The notes under the pieces were generated by a model that saw only the letters and a program-made list of their open reading frames with translations, was not told the origin of the DNA and made no database searches. The position numbers and the translations under genes were made by a program. Shown piece after piece: positions 24,520 to 32,669 of a stretch of DNA of 33,348 nt. This DNA is from Bacteroidota bacterium (GTDB lineage: Bacteria; Bacteroidota; Rhodothermia; Rhodothermales; Rubricoccaceae). How positions within the stretch are numbered: position 1 is the stretch's first letter; every line of letters begins with the position of its first letter. The stretch lies in the NCBI GenBank assembly GCA_022561755.1, contig JADFQN010000015.1:1-33348 (forward strand), in the 5' to 3' direction.

Positions 24520-27500
24520 ATGTCACTTCTAACGGAACTGCAAGCCCTCCTCACCAACCGCATCCTCATCCTTGACGGGGCGATGGGGACGATGATCCAG
24601 CAGCTCGGTTTTGCCGAGGAGGACTTTCGCGGTGAGCAGTTTTCTGATTGGGAAAGCCCGTTGATGGGCAACAATGATCTGCTGAGCCTCACGCAGCCGG
24701 AGGCCATTCTAGATATCCACCGGGCGTATCTGGATGCGGGGGCTGATCTCGTTTCCACCAACACGTTCAACGCGCAGGCCGTTTCGCAGGCGGATTACGG
24801 GATGGAGACGCTGGTCTATGAGATGAATGCGACGAGCGCCCGGCTCGCCCGGCAGGCCGCCGATGCGGCGACCGCTGAGACACCCGAAAGGCCTCGCTTC
24901 GTCGTCGGCGCCATCGGGCCGATGAACAAGACGCTGTCGCTTTCTCCCGATGTTGAAGACCCAGGCTTTCGCGGCGTCACGTTCGACGAGGTGCGTGATG
25001 CGTACACCGAACAGATTCGGGGCCTCGTAGACGGCGGAGTGGACATCCTGCTCGTCGAGACCATCTTCGACACGCTGAATGCAAAGGCCGCCGTGGTTGC
25101 ATTACGGCGGTTCTTCCGAGAGACCGGCAAGGTGCTCCCGGTGATGATTTCAGGCACCATCGTGGACGAGAGCGGGCGCACGCTGGTCGGGCAAACAGTA
25201 GAAGCCTTCTGGACGTCGCTGGCTCATGCTCCCGAACTACTCTCGTTCGGGCTGAATTGCGCGCTCGGCACCAAGCAAATGCGGCCGTTTATAGAGGATT
25301 TGAGCCGCGTAGCATTTGTTCCGACCAGTTTGTACCCGAATGCGGGTCTCCCCAACGAAATGGGTGGCTACGACGAGAGCCCGGAGCACATGGCTACTAT
25401 TCTGGCTGAGTATGCCGAAGAAGGCCTGCTGAACATCGCCGGGACGTGTTGCGGGAGCACGCCGGAGCACACACGGGTGTTGGTTGATGCGCTGGCCGGC
25501 ATCGCCCCGCGTCAAGCGCCCGAGGCAGATCGGCGCACGCGCCTCGCCGGTCTGGAGCCCCTCGTCTTCCGATCCGACCTCAACTTCGTCAACATCGGCG
25601 AGCGGACGAACGTGACGGGCTCGCGGCGCTTTGCCCGGCTCATCAAAGAGAACGACTACGAGGAAGCGCTGTCGGTTGCGCGCCAGCAGGTGGAGAACGG
25701 CGCCCAGGCCATCGACGTGAACATGGACGAGGGTATGCTCGATTCCGCGGCGGCCATGCAACGCTTTCTGTTGATGGCCATGAGCGAGCCCGATATCTCA
25801 CGGGTGCCGGTCGTGGTGGATTCGTCGAAGTGGGACGTCATCGAGGCCGGGTTGAAGTGCCTGCCGGGTAAGCCTGTTGTCAACTCGATATCGCTCAAAG
25901 AAGGCGAAAACGAGTTCAGGAACCACGCTGAGGCCGCTCGTGATTACGGAGCTGCTGTAATCGTGATGGCGTTTGATGAGGACGGGCAGGCCGATACGCT
26001 GAAGCGCCGCACCAAAGTCTGTGAGCGGGCCTACCGCATCCTCGTCGACGACATCGGCTTCCCGCCCGAAGACATCATCTTCGACCCGAACATCTTCGCC
26101 GTCGCGACGGGCATCCCCGAGCACAACCGCTACGCCATTGATTATATCGAGGCTGTTCGGTGGATCAAGGCGAACCTTCCCGGCACGAAAATCTCGGGAG
26201 GCGTCTCGAATCTCTCGTTCTCCTTTCGGGGCAACGACACGGTGCGCGAAGCCATGCACGCGGCCTTCCTTTACCATGCCGTTCAAGCGGGGATGGACAT
26301 GGGGATCGTCAACGCGGGCCAACTTGCCGGGTACGACGAGATTGATCCGGTGCTCCTGGAACTGGTAGAGGACGTTCTGTTTGACCGGAAACCGGACGCA
26401 ACGGAGCGTCTGGTTTCCCACGCGGAGCAAATACGGGAGCACGGGAGCACAGACGAAATTGAGAAAGAAGCCTGGCGTGATGCTCCCGTTGCAGAGCGGC
26501 TCAAGCACGCCCTTGTCAAGGGCATCGTTGATTACATCGAAGAAGACACGGAAGAAGCCAGAAAGGCCTCAAAACGCCCATTGCATGTGATTGAAGGCCC
26601 GTTGATGGACGGAATGAACGTCGTGGGTGATCTGTTCGGAAGTGGCAAAATGTTTCTTCCGCAGGTTGTGAAGAGCGCTCGTGTAATGAAGAAATCCGTG
26701 GCCTATCTTACACCGTTCATTGAACGGGAGCAAGCGGAGCACGGCGGCGAAATACCCTCTCGGCCGAAGGTGCTGATGGCAACGGTCAAAGGCGACGTTC
26801 ACGATATCGGCAAGAACATTGTGGGCGTGGTATTGGGCTGCAACAATTACGACGTGATCGACCTGGGCGTGATGGTCCCTGCCGACAAGATCCTGGAAGC
26901 CGCGCGGGAGCACGACGTAGACGTGATCGGTCTTTCCGGCCTCATCACGCCGTCGCTGGACGAGATGGTTCACGTCGCTGGAGAGATGGAGCGGCAGGGG
27001 ATGCACACGCCGCTGCTCATCGGTGGCGCCACGACCTCCAAACTGCATACAGCAGTCAAGGTGGCCCCGCGGTACAGTGGTCCAACCATTCACGTCCTCG
27101 ATGCGAGTCGAAGTGTTTCGACAGTGGGCGCCCTGATTTCAGAGGAACGGCGCGCCGCCTTTGTAAACCACGTTGCCGACGAGTACGACGAAGTGCGCGC
27201 GAGGTACGCTTCACGAAACGGTACGCAAACGGTGCTTTCGTTGGAGGAGGCGCGCTCAAACAAACTTGCGCTCGATTGGGCCAAAGCTCCCATCTCTGTG
27301 CCCAGGCATCTCGGGGTAAAAGTCGTTGACAACGTGACGGTATCGGATCTGCGCCCGTTCATCGATTGGGGGCCGTTCTTTATCGCGTGGGAGCTGAAGG
27401 GCAAGTACCCGATGATTCTGGAGGACGAGCGCGTCGGCGAGCAAGCCCGGTCTCTTCTGGTCGATGCCAATACACTCCTCGACCAGATAGAAGCAAAAAA

Positions 27501-28236
27501 GGACGCTTTTGTACCACGCGGCGTGGCCGGGCTGTTTCCAGCGGGCTCCGACGGCGACGACATCCACATCTACACCGATGGGTCGCGTGCGGACGTTGCG
27601 GCCACGTTCCACACCCTCCGCCAGCAAACCAAGAAAACACCCGGCAAGCCCAACCGCGCCCTTGCCGACTTCGTGGCCCCGACGGACAGCGGCCGGAAGG
27701 ACCACCTCGGCGCCTTCTCCGTTTCCATCCACGGGGCGGAAGCGCTCGCGCAGCATTTCAGAGCAGACCATGACGACTATCAGGCCATCCTCGCCCAATC
27801 TCTTGCCGACCGTTTGGTAGAGGCGTTTGCCGAGTGGCTCCACGTCCGCGTACGAACGGAACTGTGGGGCTACGCATCTGACGAACAGTACTCGAGCGAC
27901 GACCTCATCAGGGAACGCTATCGAGGCATTCGCCCGGCTCCCGGTTATCCCGCGCAGCCCGATCATACGGAGAAGCGTACCCTCTTCGGGCTGATTGATG
28001 CGGAGGCCAACACGGGCGTGCAACTCACCGAGCACCTGGCCATGACTCCTCCCGCATCGGTTTGCGGGCTGTTCCTCGCTCATCCCCAGGCCGCGTATTT
28101 CAACGTGGGCGTGCTCGGGAAGGACCAAATTGAAGACTATGCGCGGCGCAAGGGCGTACGCGTTGAGGAAATGGAGCGGTGGCTGGCGCCTAATCTGGCG
28201 TACGAAGTGGAATCGTCTGCGGCCATACGGCGCTAG
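24520..28236 (+). CDS. metH: Cobalamin-dependent methionine synthase
   Basis: A 1238-residue, four-module enzyme transferring a methyl group from methyltetrahydrofolate to homocysteine via cob(I)alamin. Domains in order: the homocysteine-binding barrel (about 1-330) with zinc ligands Cys247 (LNCALG) and Cys310/Cys311 (GTCCGS); the pterin domain (about 350-610, [16 protein letters not shown]); the cobalamin module (about 650-890) with His761 in [11 protein letters not shown] as the lower cobalt ligand; and the C-terminal AdoMet activation domain (about 900-1230) with [17 protein letters not shown] and [15 protein letters not shown]. All modules are intact. Length matches the E. coli enzyme (1227). 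I looked for a cobalamin riboswitch in the 65 bp upstream and see none. Confidence 0.97.
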   Translation: MSLLTELQALLTNRILILDGAMGTMIQQLGFAEEDFRGEQFSDWESPLMGNNDLLSLTQPEAILDIHRAYLDAGADLVSTNTFNAQAVSQADYGMETLVYEMNATSARLARQAADAATAETPERPRFVVGAIGPMNKTLSLSPDVEDPGFRGVTFDEVRDAYTEQIRGLVDGGVDILLVETIFDTLNAKAAVVALRRFFRETGKVLPVMISGTIVDESGRTLVGQTVEAFWTSLAHAPELLSFGLNCALGTKQMRPFIEDLSRVAFVPTSLYPNAGLPNEMGGYDESPEHMATILAEYAEEGLLNIAGTCCGSTPEHTRVLVDALAGIAPRQAPEADRRTRLAGLEPLVFRSDLNFVNIGERTNVTGSRRFARLIKENDYEEALSVARQQVENGAQAIDVNMDEGMLDSAAAMQRFLLMAMSEPDISRVPVVVDSSKWDVIEAGLKCLPGKPVVNSISLKEGENEFRNHAEAARDYGAAVIVMAFDEDGQADTLKRRTKVCERAYRILVDDIGFPPEDIIFDPNIFAVATGIPEHNRYAIDYIEAVRWIKANLPGTKISGGVSNLSFSFRGNDTVREAMHAAFLYHAVQAGMDMGIVNAGQLAGYDEIDPVLLELVEDVLFDRKPDATERLVSHAEQIREHGSTDEIEKEAWRDAPVAERLKHALVKGIVDYIEEDTEEARKASKRPLHVIEGPLMDGMNVVGDLFGSGKMFLPQVVKSARVMKKSVAYLTPFIEREQAEHGGEIPSRPKVLMATVKGDVHDIGKNIVGVVLGCNNYDVIDLGVMVPADKILEAAREHDVDVIGLSGLITPSLDEMVHVAGEMERQGMHTPLLIGGATTSKLHTAVKVAPRYSGPTIHVLDASRSVSTVGALISEERRAAFVNHVADEYDEVRARYASRNGTQTVLSLEEARSNKLALDWAKAPISVPRHLGVKVVDNVTVSDLRPFIDWGPFFIAWELKGKYPMILEDERVGEQARSLLVDANTLLDQIEAKKDAFVPRGVAGLFPAGSDGDDIHIYTDGSRADVAATFHTLRQQTKKTPGKPNRALADFVAPTDSGRKDHLGAFSVSIHGAEALAQHFRADHDDYQAILAQSLADRLVEAFAEWLHVRVRTELWGYASDEQYSSDDLIRERYRGIRPAPGYPAQPDHTEKRTLFGLIDAEANTGVQLTEHLAMTPPASVCGLFLAHPQAAYFNVGVLGKDQIEDYARRKGVRVEEMERWLAPNLAYEVESSAAIRR

Positions 28237-28295
28237 CGTTTGAGTTGTGTGCTTCGGCTGCCGATAACGCGCCCGATCCACCTCCTCACAGGTCC

Positions 28296-28898
28296 GTGCG
28301 CACCTTTTCGCTTTTATTCCTGCTCCCGCTCTTAAGCGCGTGGGGTGCACAGGCGCAGACGTCAGCGCGCGGAACGGGCGCCGTTCACCTCAGCGAGGAG
28401 GTGCGGTACTACGACATCGTGGGACGCACTGAAAACGACCTGCTTCAAGCAATGCTGCGGGGAGGCCCGGTGTCGGGGGGCTCTCGTTACTTCGGCCTCA
28501 CCTCCACCGAAATACGCTACACATACTGGAAGACGCCGGCCTCAATCGGCTGCGATCTGACCGACATAGAGGTTCATCTGCGAGTAGTGACCACCTTGCC
28601 ACGTTGGCAGCCGTTCAGAGGGACGGCATACGAGGTTGAGAGAAGGTGGCGGTCGTTCGATCGCGCCCTGCGCATCCACGAGAACGGTCACAAACAGTTC
28701 GCCCTCGAAGAGGCCGATATGATCTGGCGTGCTCTAGAGTCGGTGCGTGCGCCTTCCTGCGATGTGATTGATGCTGAGGCCAGAGGCATCGCGTCGAGAA
28801 TCCGGGACACCTACGTGCTGCGGCACAACGCCTACGATGGCCGAACCGACCACGGGACGACGCAAGGCGCCGTTTGGCCTTCGAGAAGCACGCGATAG
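28296..28898 (+). CDS. Secreted zinc metalloprotease-like protein (DUF922 type)
   Basis: About 200 residues from a GTG start that gives signal peptide MRTFSLLFLLPLLSAWGAQAQ. The body starts with EVRYYDIVGRTENDLLQAML, as in DUF922 proteins (predicted secreted proteases whose 'Y.v.G.t..eL' segment precedes an HEXXH site). It carries HENGHKQFALEEAD with His128, Glu129 and His132 (HEXXH). The motif EIRYTYWKTPASIGCDL resembles the family's central strand region. Substrate unknown; it probably acts in the periplasm. A second in-frame start (28245) precedes the signal and is disfavoured. The gene ends 22 bp before element A6. Confidence 0.72.
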   Translation: MRTFSLLFLLPLLSAWGAQAQTSARGTGAVHLSEEVRYYDIVGRTENDLLQAMLRGGPVSGGSRYFGLTSTEIRYTYWKTPASIGCDLTDIEVHLRVVTTLPRWQPFRGTAYEVERRWRSFDRALRIHENGHKQFALEEADMIWRALESVRAPSCDVIDAEARGIASRIRDTYVLRHNAYDGRTDHGTTQGAVWPSRSTR

Positions 28899-28920
28899 GC
28901 GGGCACTGAGCAGCCCCTAG

Positions 28921-29083
28921 GAGGCTGTTGAAAAACTCCACGTACCTTCCCGCCATACGGCGGGATTGCCCGATCTCTGCGTTGCGAAATACTCAACGAA
29001 TCACCGATTCGCCTGCGATTTCGCGCCTCGATCTCGGCCGAGATTCGCGCGCCTCGCTTACGGCGTAGTATTTCAACAGCCTC
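28921..29083 (+). mobile_element. Family A element, copy A6 (best-preserved subtype I)
   Basis: A 163-bp copy from GAGGCTGTTGAAAAACTCC to AGTATTTCAACAGCCTC. It contains the TCCCGCC-ATAC-GGCGGGA hairpin, the perfect CGAATC-ACC-GATTCG hairpin and the perfect palindrome ATCTCGGCCGAGAT. CTAG borders the left end but the right flank is CTGC, so the duplication is decayed or absent. It fills the convergent gap between the DUF922-like gene and the minus-strand enoyl-CoA hydratase, whose stop is 6 bp beyond it. Confidence 0.82.
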
Positions 29084-29088
29084 CTGCT

Positions 29089-29859
29089 TCAGTGGAACTG
29101 CGAAAAGTCCGGCGCGCGCTTTTCGATGAAGGCTGTGAGGGCCTCCTGTGCCTCCGGTCCGGTGAGGGCCTCGATAAAATGAGCCCCCTCGGCCTGCATG
29201 GTGCGTGCCACGGCCTCGGTATCTGCCGTTTTCAGCAAGTCTTTGGTGAGGCGGAGTGACGCAGGAGGTTTTAGGGAAAGCTCTTTTGCTCGTTCGAGTG
29301 CGTGATCCACAACATTTCCTTCCGTGATAACAGCATTGATGAGCCCGGCATCGTGCGCGTCCTCAGCCGAGAACGGCTCCCCGAAGAACAGCAGCTCGGT
29401 GGCTCGCTTTGTTCCAACGGTTTTTGGGAGCAGCAGGCTGGATGCGGCCTCCGGAACGAGCCCGAGGTTAACAAACGGAAGCTGAAATCGTGCCGAGGGT
29501 GCTGCATAAGCCAGATCGCAGTGCAGGAGGATGGTCGTGCCGATGCCGATGGCGTGGCCTTCTACCGCAGCAATGAGTGGTTTGGGGAAGGTGCTAGCGG
29601 CCCTCAAAAACCTGAAAACTGGACTCGTATCGTCCTTTGGTGGATCGTTCAGGAAGTCGAACAGGTCGTTGCCGGCCGTGAAACTTCCACCCAACCCGTG
29701 CAAAACCGCAACACGCACGGAGGAGTTGTTGGCCGCGTCGTTGAGCGCGTCCGTCATCCCTTCGTACATCGCCAGTGTGAGTGCATTTTTCTTCTCGGGA
29801 CGGTTCAGCGCAATGCGAAGGATGCCGTCGCTGATGGAGATGCTGAGGTGGTCGCTCAT
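29089..29859 (-). CDS. Enoyl-CoA hydratase/isomerase family protein
   Basis: A 256-residue crotonase-fold protein. It opens with ILRIALNRPEKKNALTLAMYEGM, has the oxyanion-hole loop GGSFTAGNDLFDF (residues ~56-68) and the second glycine-rich CoA-binding element VEGHAIGIGTTILLHCDLAYAA (about 100-121). The usual catalytic Glu at the end of the second loop is replaced in the run LVPEAASSLLL, where Glu is retained in PE. Its role could be beta-oxidation hydration or Delta3-Delta2 isomerisation. The AGNDLxDF motif is found in short isomerase-like members. No fatty-acid oxidation genes are adjacent. Confidence 0.87.
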   Translation of the reverse strand: MSDHLSISISDGILRIALNRPEKKNALTLAMYEGMTDALNDAANNSSVRVAVLHGLGGSFTAGNDLFDFLNDPPKDDTSPVFRFLRAASTFPKPLIAAVEGHAIGIGTTILLHCDLAYAAPSARFQLPFVNLGLVPEAASSLLLPKTVGTKRATELLFFGEPFSAEDAHDAGLINAVITEGNVVDHALERAKELSLKPPASLRLTKDLLKTADTEAVARTMQAEGAHFIEALTGPEAQEALTAFIEKRAPDFSQFH

Positions 29860-30016
29860 GGTCGCAGAATAAATTGGGTAATGAAACTAAGCCGTCTGTA
29901 TCCGGCACACGGCAGCGAACGTGAGGAACCTTTGATGGGTTGTGCCCGGCCCACGGGAAGGGTACAACGAACGCGTTGCATCGTATTTTGGAGACAACCG
30001 CTATCTCTCTGTGCTT

Positions 30017-30601
30017 ATGACCTCCATCGCTCTCCGCTCGCCCCGCACTGCCGCCGTCGATGGGCTTCGCAGCAACCAGGCCTCCCTCGCAACCCAGGTT
30101 GCCGGCATCGTCGGGTTCGCCCTTCTGACTGGCCTGTTGGCGCAGTTCGAGATCAGGCTGTACCTCTGGGAGGTGCCGATCACGCTTCAGACCGTTGCGG
30201 TGTATGGCAGTGGCCTCTTCCTTGGATGGCGGAACGGCCTGCTGGCGATGCTCCTCTATCTCGTTCTGGGCCTTTTTCTGCCGCTCTACGCAGGTGGAGC
30301 CTCCGGTATCGCCCATCTTGCCGGCGCGAGCGGCGGCTACCTATTTGGCTTTGCGGCAGCCGCAGCGGTTATCGGGACGGTGTCGAAGAAGTGGAATTCG
30401 TTTTCGGGCAGCGCACTTGCCGTATTTGCAGGATCGCTGACGCTGTTTGCGTGCGGCGTAACGTGGCTTCATTTCGCCGCTGACCATACAACGTGGTGGC
30501 AGTCCATCGAGAGTGGCTGGCTCCGCTTCGTAGCGTGGGACATCACCAAAATCCTCCTGACGGCGTCCATCTACACCGGAATGCGTCGGCTCACGGCCTG
30601 A
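30017..30601 (+). CDS. bioY: Biotin transporter BioY (ECF S-component)
   Basis: A 194-residue membrane protein with six predicted helices. The BioY-like motifs are visible: VPITLQTVAVYGSGLFLGWRNG at the first loop, and GGASGIAHLAGASGGYLFGFAAAA around 95-118, which carries the family's conserved GGxxG..HL.G..GGYL.GF pattern. It would import biotin, alone or with the EcfA/T energising module, neither of which is nearby. ATG 30017 is chosen; an in-frame leader back to 29942 lies in non-coding sequence. The 157-bp upstream gap has an inverted GTTGTGCCC/GGGTACAAC pair (about 29940-29972), which is not a clear BirA box. Confidence 0.88.
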   Translation: MTSIALRSPRTAAVDGLRSNQASLATQVAGIVGFALLTGLLAQFEIRLYLWEVPITLQTVAVYGSGLFLGWRNGLLAMLLYLVLGLFLPLYAGGASGIAHLAGASGGYLFGFAAAAAVIGTVSKKWNSFSGSALAVFAGSLTLFACGVTWLHFAADHTTWWQSIESGWLRFVAWDITKILLTASIYTGMRRLTA

Positions 30602-30666
30602 GCATCACTCGTCCAGCATTCAGGACGAAATCACTGGTTTTCGTAAGGCGTGGCCCATTTCGGGCC
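30602..30666. other. Intergenic stretch after bioY with a small hairpin
   Basis: TGGCCC-ATTTC-GGGCCA at 30651-30667 forms a 6-bp stem that abuts the left end of element B3. It has no T-run and I do not call it a terminator. Confidence 0.3.
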
Positions 30667-30830
30667 AGGAGTCTGTCGGGTTTAGGGGTTCGTCACGAGG
30701 CGAGTGGGGAATCGAGACCATTCTTTCGGTCTTTTGAGGCGCATAGTGGGGCTACGCAACGAAAAAGATCGGGATAATGGGCCGAGTCACCGCCGCCGCA
30801 GTAGAATCATCCTAAATCCGATAGACTCCT
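30667..30830 (+). mobile_element. Family B element, copy B3 (164 bp)
   Basis: It runs from AGGAGTCTGTCGGGTTTAG to CCTAAATCCGATAGACTCCT, with near-perfect 19-bp inverted ends. The internal hairpin (30728-30770) matches B2 with a G-T wobble in the outer stem (GGTC pairing with GATC). Flanks CCAG/CTAG share three of four bases. No coding capacity. It occupies about half of the 346-bp gap 30602-30947; the rest (30831-30947) holds nothing I recognise. Confidence 0.82.
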
Positions 30831-30947
30831 AGGCCTTTTTGTTTGGAAGGCCCTTTGCAAACGGCCGTCTCGGCAGCCCGGCGTGTTACCCCATGGTTCG
30901 CTCCGGCGGCTCTCCCCTCGATGCAACCATCTGAATCCCTCCCCCCC

Positions 30948-31514
30948 ATGAACATGATTACCCTCACTTCGCTTCGCTCGGTTTTCGCGGCAACCGCTTT
31001 GGCGGGCATTCTGGTCTTTTCTGCCGGCTGTGACAACTACCAGGACATTATCGTCATCGGCAACGATATCATCATCCGCAACTTCAGCATCGACGGCGGC
31101 GACCTGGATGTGAGCGCTGACGGGACCATAGGCAGCTACCATCGCGAAGTCCCGGAACTCAACAGTGACGTGGTCGATGCCGGAGCCGTTCTTCTCTATG
31201 CGGACGGCGAGTTAATTGTAGGATGTGATGCGGGTGATTGTGCCCCTACCTGGACGCCGCTTCCGGTTACGGTAGGCGTTGATGAGGACGGCGACGAGTA
31301 CATCGACTACTCAATCACCTACTCGTACGCCTACAACATCCAGGATCTGTACATCGACCTGATCGGGTCGTCCCCGCTCGATTTCGGCAGCCTTGCCCGC
31401 ACGGACTTCCATCTGTTGTTGATTCCGGGCAACCTCTACGTAGGCAACGCCCGCGCGGGCATCGACTATACGGATTACGAAGCCGTTCAACGCGCGTACG
31501 ACCTTCCCGAGTAG
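30948..31514 (+). CDS. Lipoprotein of the 'VPEI..DVxDxGAVLVY' Bacteroidota type
   Basis: A 188-residue protein. Residues 1-27 form a lipoprotein signal, ending VFSAGC (Cys27 lipidated). The mature part contains SYHREVPELNSDVVDAGAVLLYADGE, then TWTPLPVTVGVDEDG, SITYSYAYNIQDLYIDL and DFHLLLIP. That order resembles a common family of short secreted or lipid-anchored proteins in Bacteroidota (often mis-annotated), whose hallmark is 'W...vp.it.diid.G.Vlvy......W.~Lpyt...i.y.~s...'. Function is unknown. The exceptionally acidic middle may suit a saline habitat. A strong terminator follows at 31533. ATG 30948 and 30954 are both possible starts. Confidence 0.75.
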   Translation: MNMITLTSLRSVFAATALAGILVFSAGCDNYQDIIVIGNDIIIRNFSIDGGDLDVSADGTIGSYHREVPELNSDVVDAGAVLLYADGELIVGCDAGDCAPTWTPLPVTVGVDEDGDEYIDYSITYSYAYNIQDLYIDLIGSSPLDFGSLARTDFHLLLIPGNLYVGNARAGIDYTDYEAVQRAYDLPE

Positions 31515-31532
31515 CGAGGGAAGCCTGCCGCC

Positions 31533-31577
31533 AAACGCCGCTCCCCGCAGTATTGCTGGGGGCGGCGTTCTTTTTTT
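31533..31577 (+). terminator. Rho-independent terminator after the lipoprotein gene
   Basis: AACGCCGC, CCCC and CAG pair with CTG, GGGG and GCGGCGTT around a small TATTG loop, with two small bulges. CTTTTTTT follows at 31570-31577. It lies 18 bp after the lipoprotein stop. Its upper part (CCCCGCAG-TATTG-CTGGGGG) resembles the palindrome in element A3 (7532-7549). Confidence 0.88.
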
Positions 31578-31582
31578 GCACG

Positions 31583-31768
31583 AGGAGTCTGTCGGGTTTA
31601 GGGGTTCCCCGCCAAGGCGGGGCAGGCCGTAGCGAGGCGAGTGGGAAATCGAGAACATTATTCCGATCTTTTGAGGCGCATAGTGCGTCTACGTAACGAA
31701 AAAGATCGGGGGGAATGGGCCGATTTACTGCCGCCGCAGTACGATTATCCTAAATCCGACAGCCTCCT
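31583..31768 (+). mobile_element. Family B element, copy B4, with a 21-bp hairpin insertion
   Basis: A 186-bp copy from AGGAGTCTGTCGGGTTTAG to CCTAAATCCGACAGCCTCCT. It equals B2/B3 except for a 21-bp insert in the left arm containing CCCCGCC-AA-GGCGGGG (31607-31622). The internal hairpin (31665-31707) keeps its outer stem while the inner loop differs (TGCGT for TGGGG, CTACGT for CTACGC, a G-U pair). It ends 22 bp before the rsmA ATG. Confidence 0.82.
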
Positions 31769-31790
31769 AGAGGTTGTATTGTTGCGGTAG

Positions 31791-32588
31791 ATGTCTTTTC
31801 GCCCCAAGAAACGCCTCGGCCAGCATTTCCTGATTGATCAAAATGTGATCAGGAAGATTGTGGATGCCGTGGCTGCGCCGCCTCAGGCGAGGGTGGTTGA
31901 GATCGGGCCGGGGATGGGGGCGCTGACGGGCTTGCTTCTCGAAAGGCATCCAAACCTTACCGTAGTTGAGGTAGACGAGGAGGCCGTCGCACACCTTCGC
32001 GAGCAGTTCCCTGACCTCGATATCCGCCATGAAGATGTGCTCGGGGTTGATTGGTCTGCATTTTCGGGCGACCACAAGGGTCACCCTTACGGCGATAGCG
32101 GGGCATACGTTGTCGGCAACTTGCCGTACTACATCACCTCGCCTATCCTCTTTGGTCTTCTGGATGCCCGGCGACACATCCGCCGGGCGGTGTTGATGAC
32201 GCAGAAGGAGGTAGCCCAGCGCATCGTGGCGGAGCCGGGTTCCAAAGCCTACGGCATCCTGAGTGTGCAAACGCAGCTTCTCGCGCGGCCTCGAATGCTC
32301 TTTTCGGTGTCGCGGCACGTTTTCCGCCCCAAACCCGACGTGGAAAGCGCCGTCATCTCTCTTGACTTCGACATGACAGGCGAAGTCAGTTTTGACGTCA
32401 CCCAGATGCGGCGCGTAGTGCGGACTGCGTTTGGACAGCGGAGGAAAATGCTGCGGAAGAGCCTCTCTGGTCTGTGTGCCGAGTTACACACGAGCATCCC
32501 CGATGAGTTTGCTACGCGGCGGCCGGAGGCGCTCTCGCCGGAGGAGTTCGTGAAGCTCACAAACACGCTGTTCAAGGTCGATTTGTAA
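31791..32588 (+). CDS. rsmA: 16S rRNA dimethyladenosine transferase (KsgA)
   Basis: A 265-residue AdoMet-dependent enzyme that dimethylates two adjacent adenosines in helix 45 of 16S rRNA. KKRLGQHFLID is at 6-16, the AdoMet loop VVEIGPGMGALTGLLL at 35-50, and motif IV NLPYYITSPI at 110-119. The C-terminal helical domain is complete (RRVVRTAFGQRRKMLRKSL). Residues 92-104 (SGDHKGHPYGDSG) form an unusual loop just before motif IV, coded by a palindromic repeat inserted in frame (32066-32092). This loop is absent from typical KsgA. It starts 22 bp after element B4. mgtE follows after ~80 bp. Confidence 0.94.
   Translation: MSFRPKKRLGQHFLIDQNVIRKIVDAVAAPPQARVVEIGPGMGALTGLLLERHPNLTVVEVDEEAVAHLREQFPDLDIRHEDVLGVDWSAFSGDHKGHPYGDSGAYVVGNLPYYITSPILFGLLDARRHIRRAVLMTQKEVAQRIVAEPGSKAYGILSVQTQLLARPRMLFSVSRHVFRPKPDVESAVISLDFDMTGEVSFDVTQMRRVVRTAFGQRRKMLRKSLSGLCAELHTSIPDEFATRRPEALSPEEFVKLTNTLFKVDL
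32066..32092. repeat. Small palindromic repeat inserted in frame within rsmA
   Basis: GGGCGACC-ACAA-GGGTCACCC followed by TTACGG forms a near-perfect 8-bp hairpin (one C-A mismatch). The uncorrupted form GGGCGACCACAAGGGTCGCC is, from memory, a repeat scattered over many environmental genomes. Here it codes for a loop between the strand of motif III and motif IV and does not break the frame. Confidence 0.7.
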
Positions 32589-32669
32589 AAAAGTACAGGC
32601 CGGGGCGCATTTTAGACCCGCAGGCCCGATCTTGCCGCCGCCCAGTCCACTTCAAGTCCGAGCCACCGC

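Noticed and set aside
27256-28350. Minus-strand frame opposite the metH activation domain
   Set aside because: metH is intact and conserved here; the opposite frame shows no motif.
29860-30016. Riboswitch or BirA operator before bioY
   Set aside because: An inverted GTTGTGCCC/GGGTACAAC pair exists, but it fits neither a BirA site nor a riboswitch class I know.
29302-30483. Long plus-strand frame spanning the hydratase and bioY
   Set aside because: It crosses two well-supported genes in other frames and lacks any recognisable domain.
3947-31768. CRISPR array or integron attC sites as an explanation for the repeats
   Set aside because: Copies are dispersed between unrelated genes, have no regular spacers and carry inverted ends with target duplications instead.
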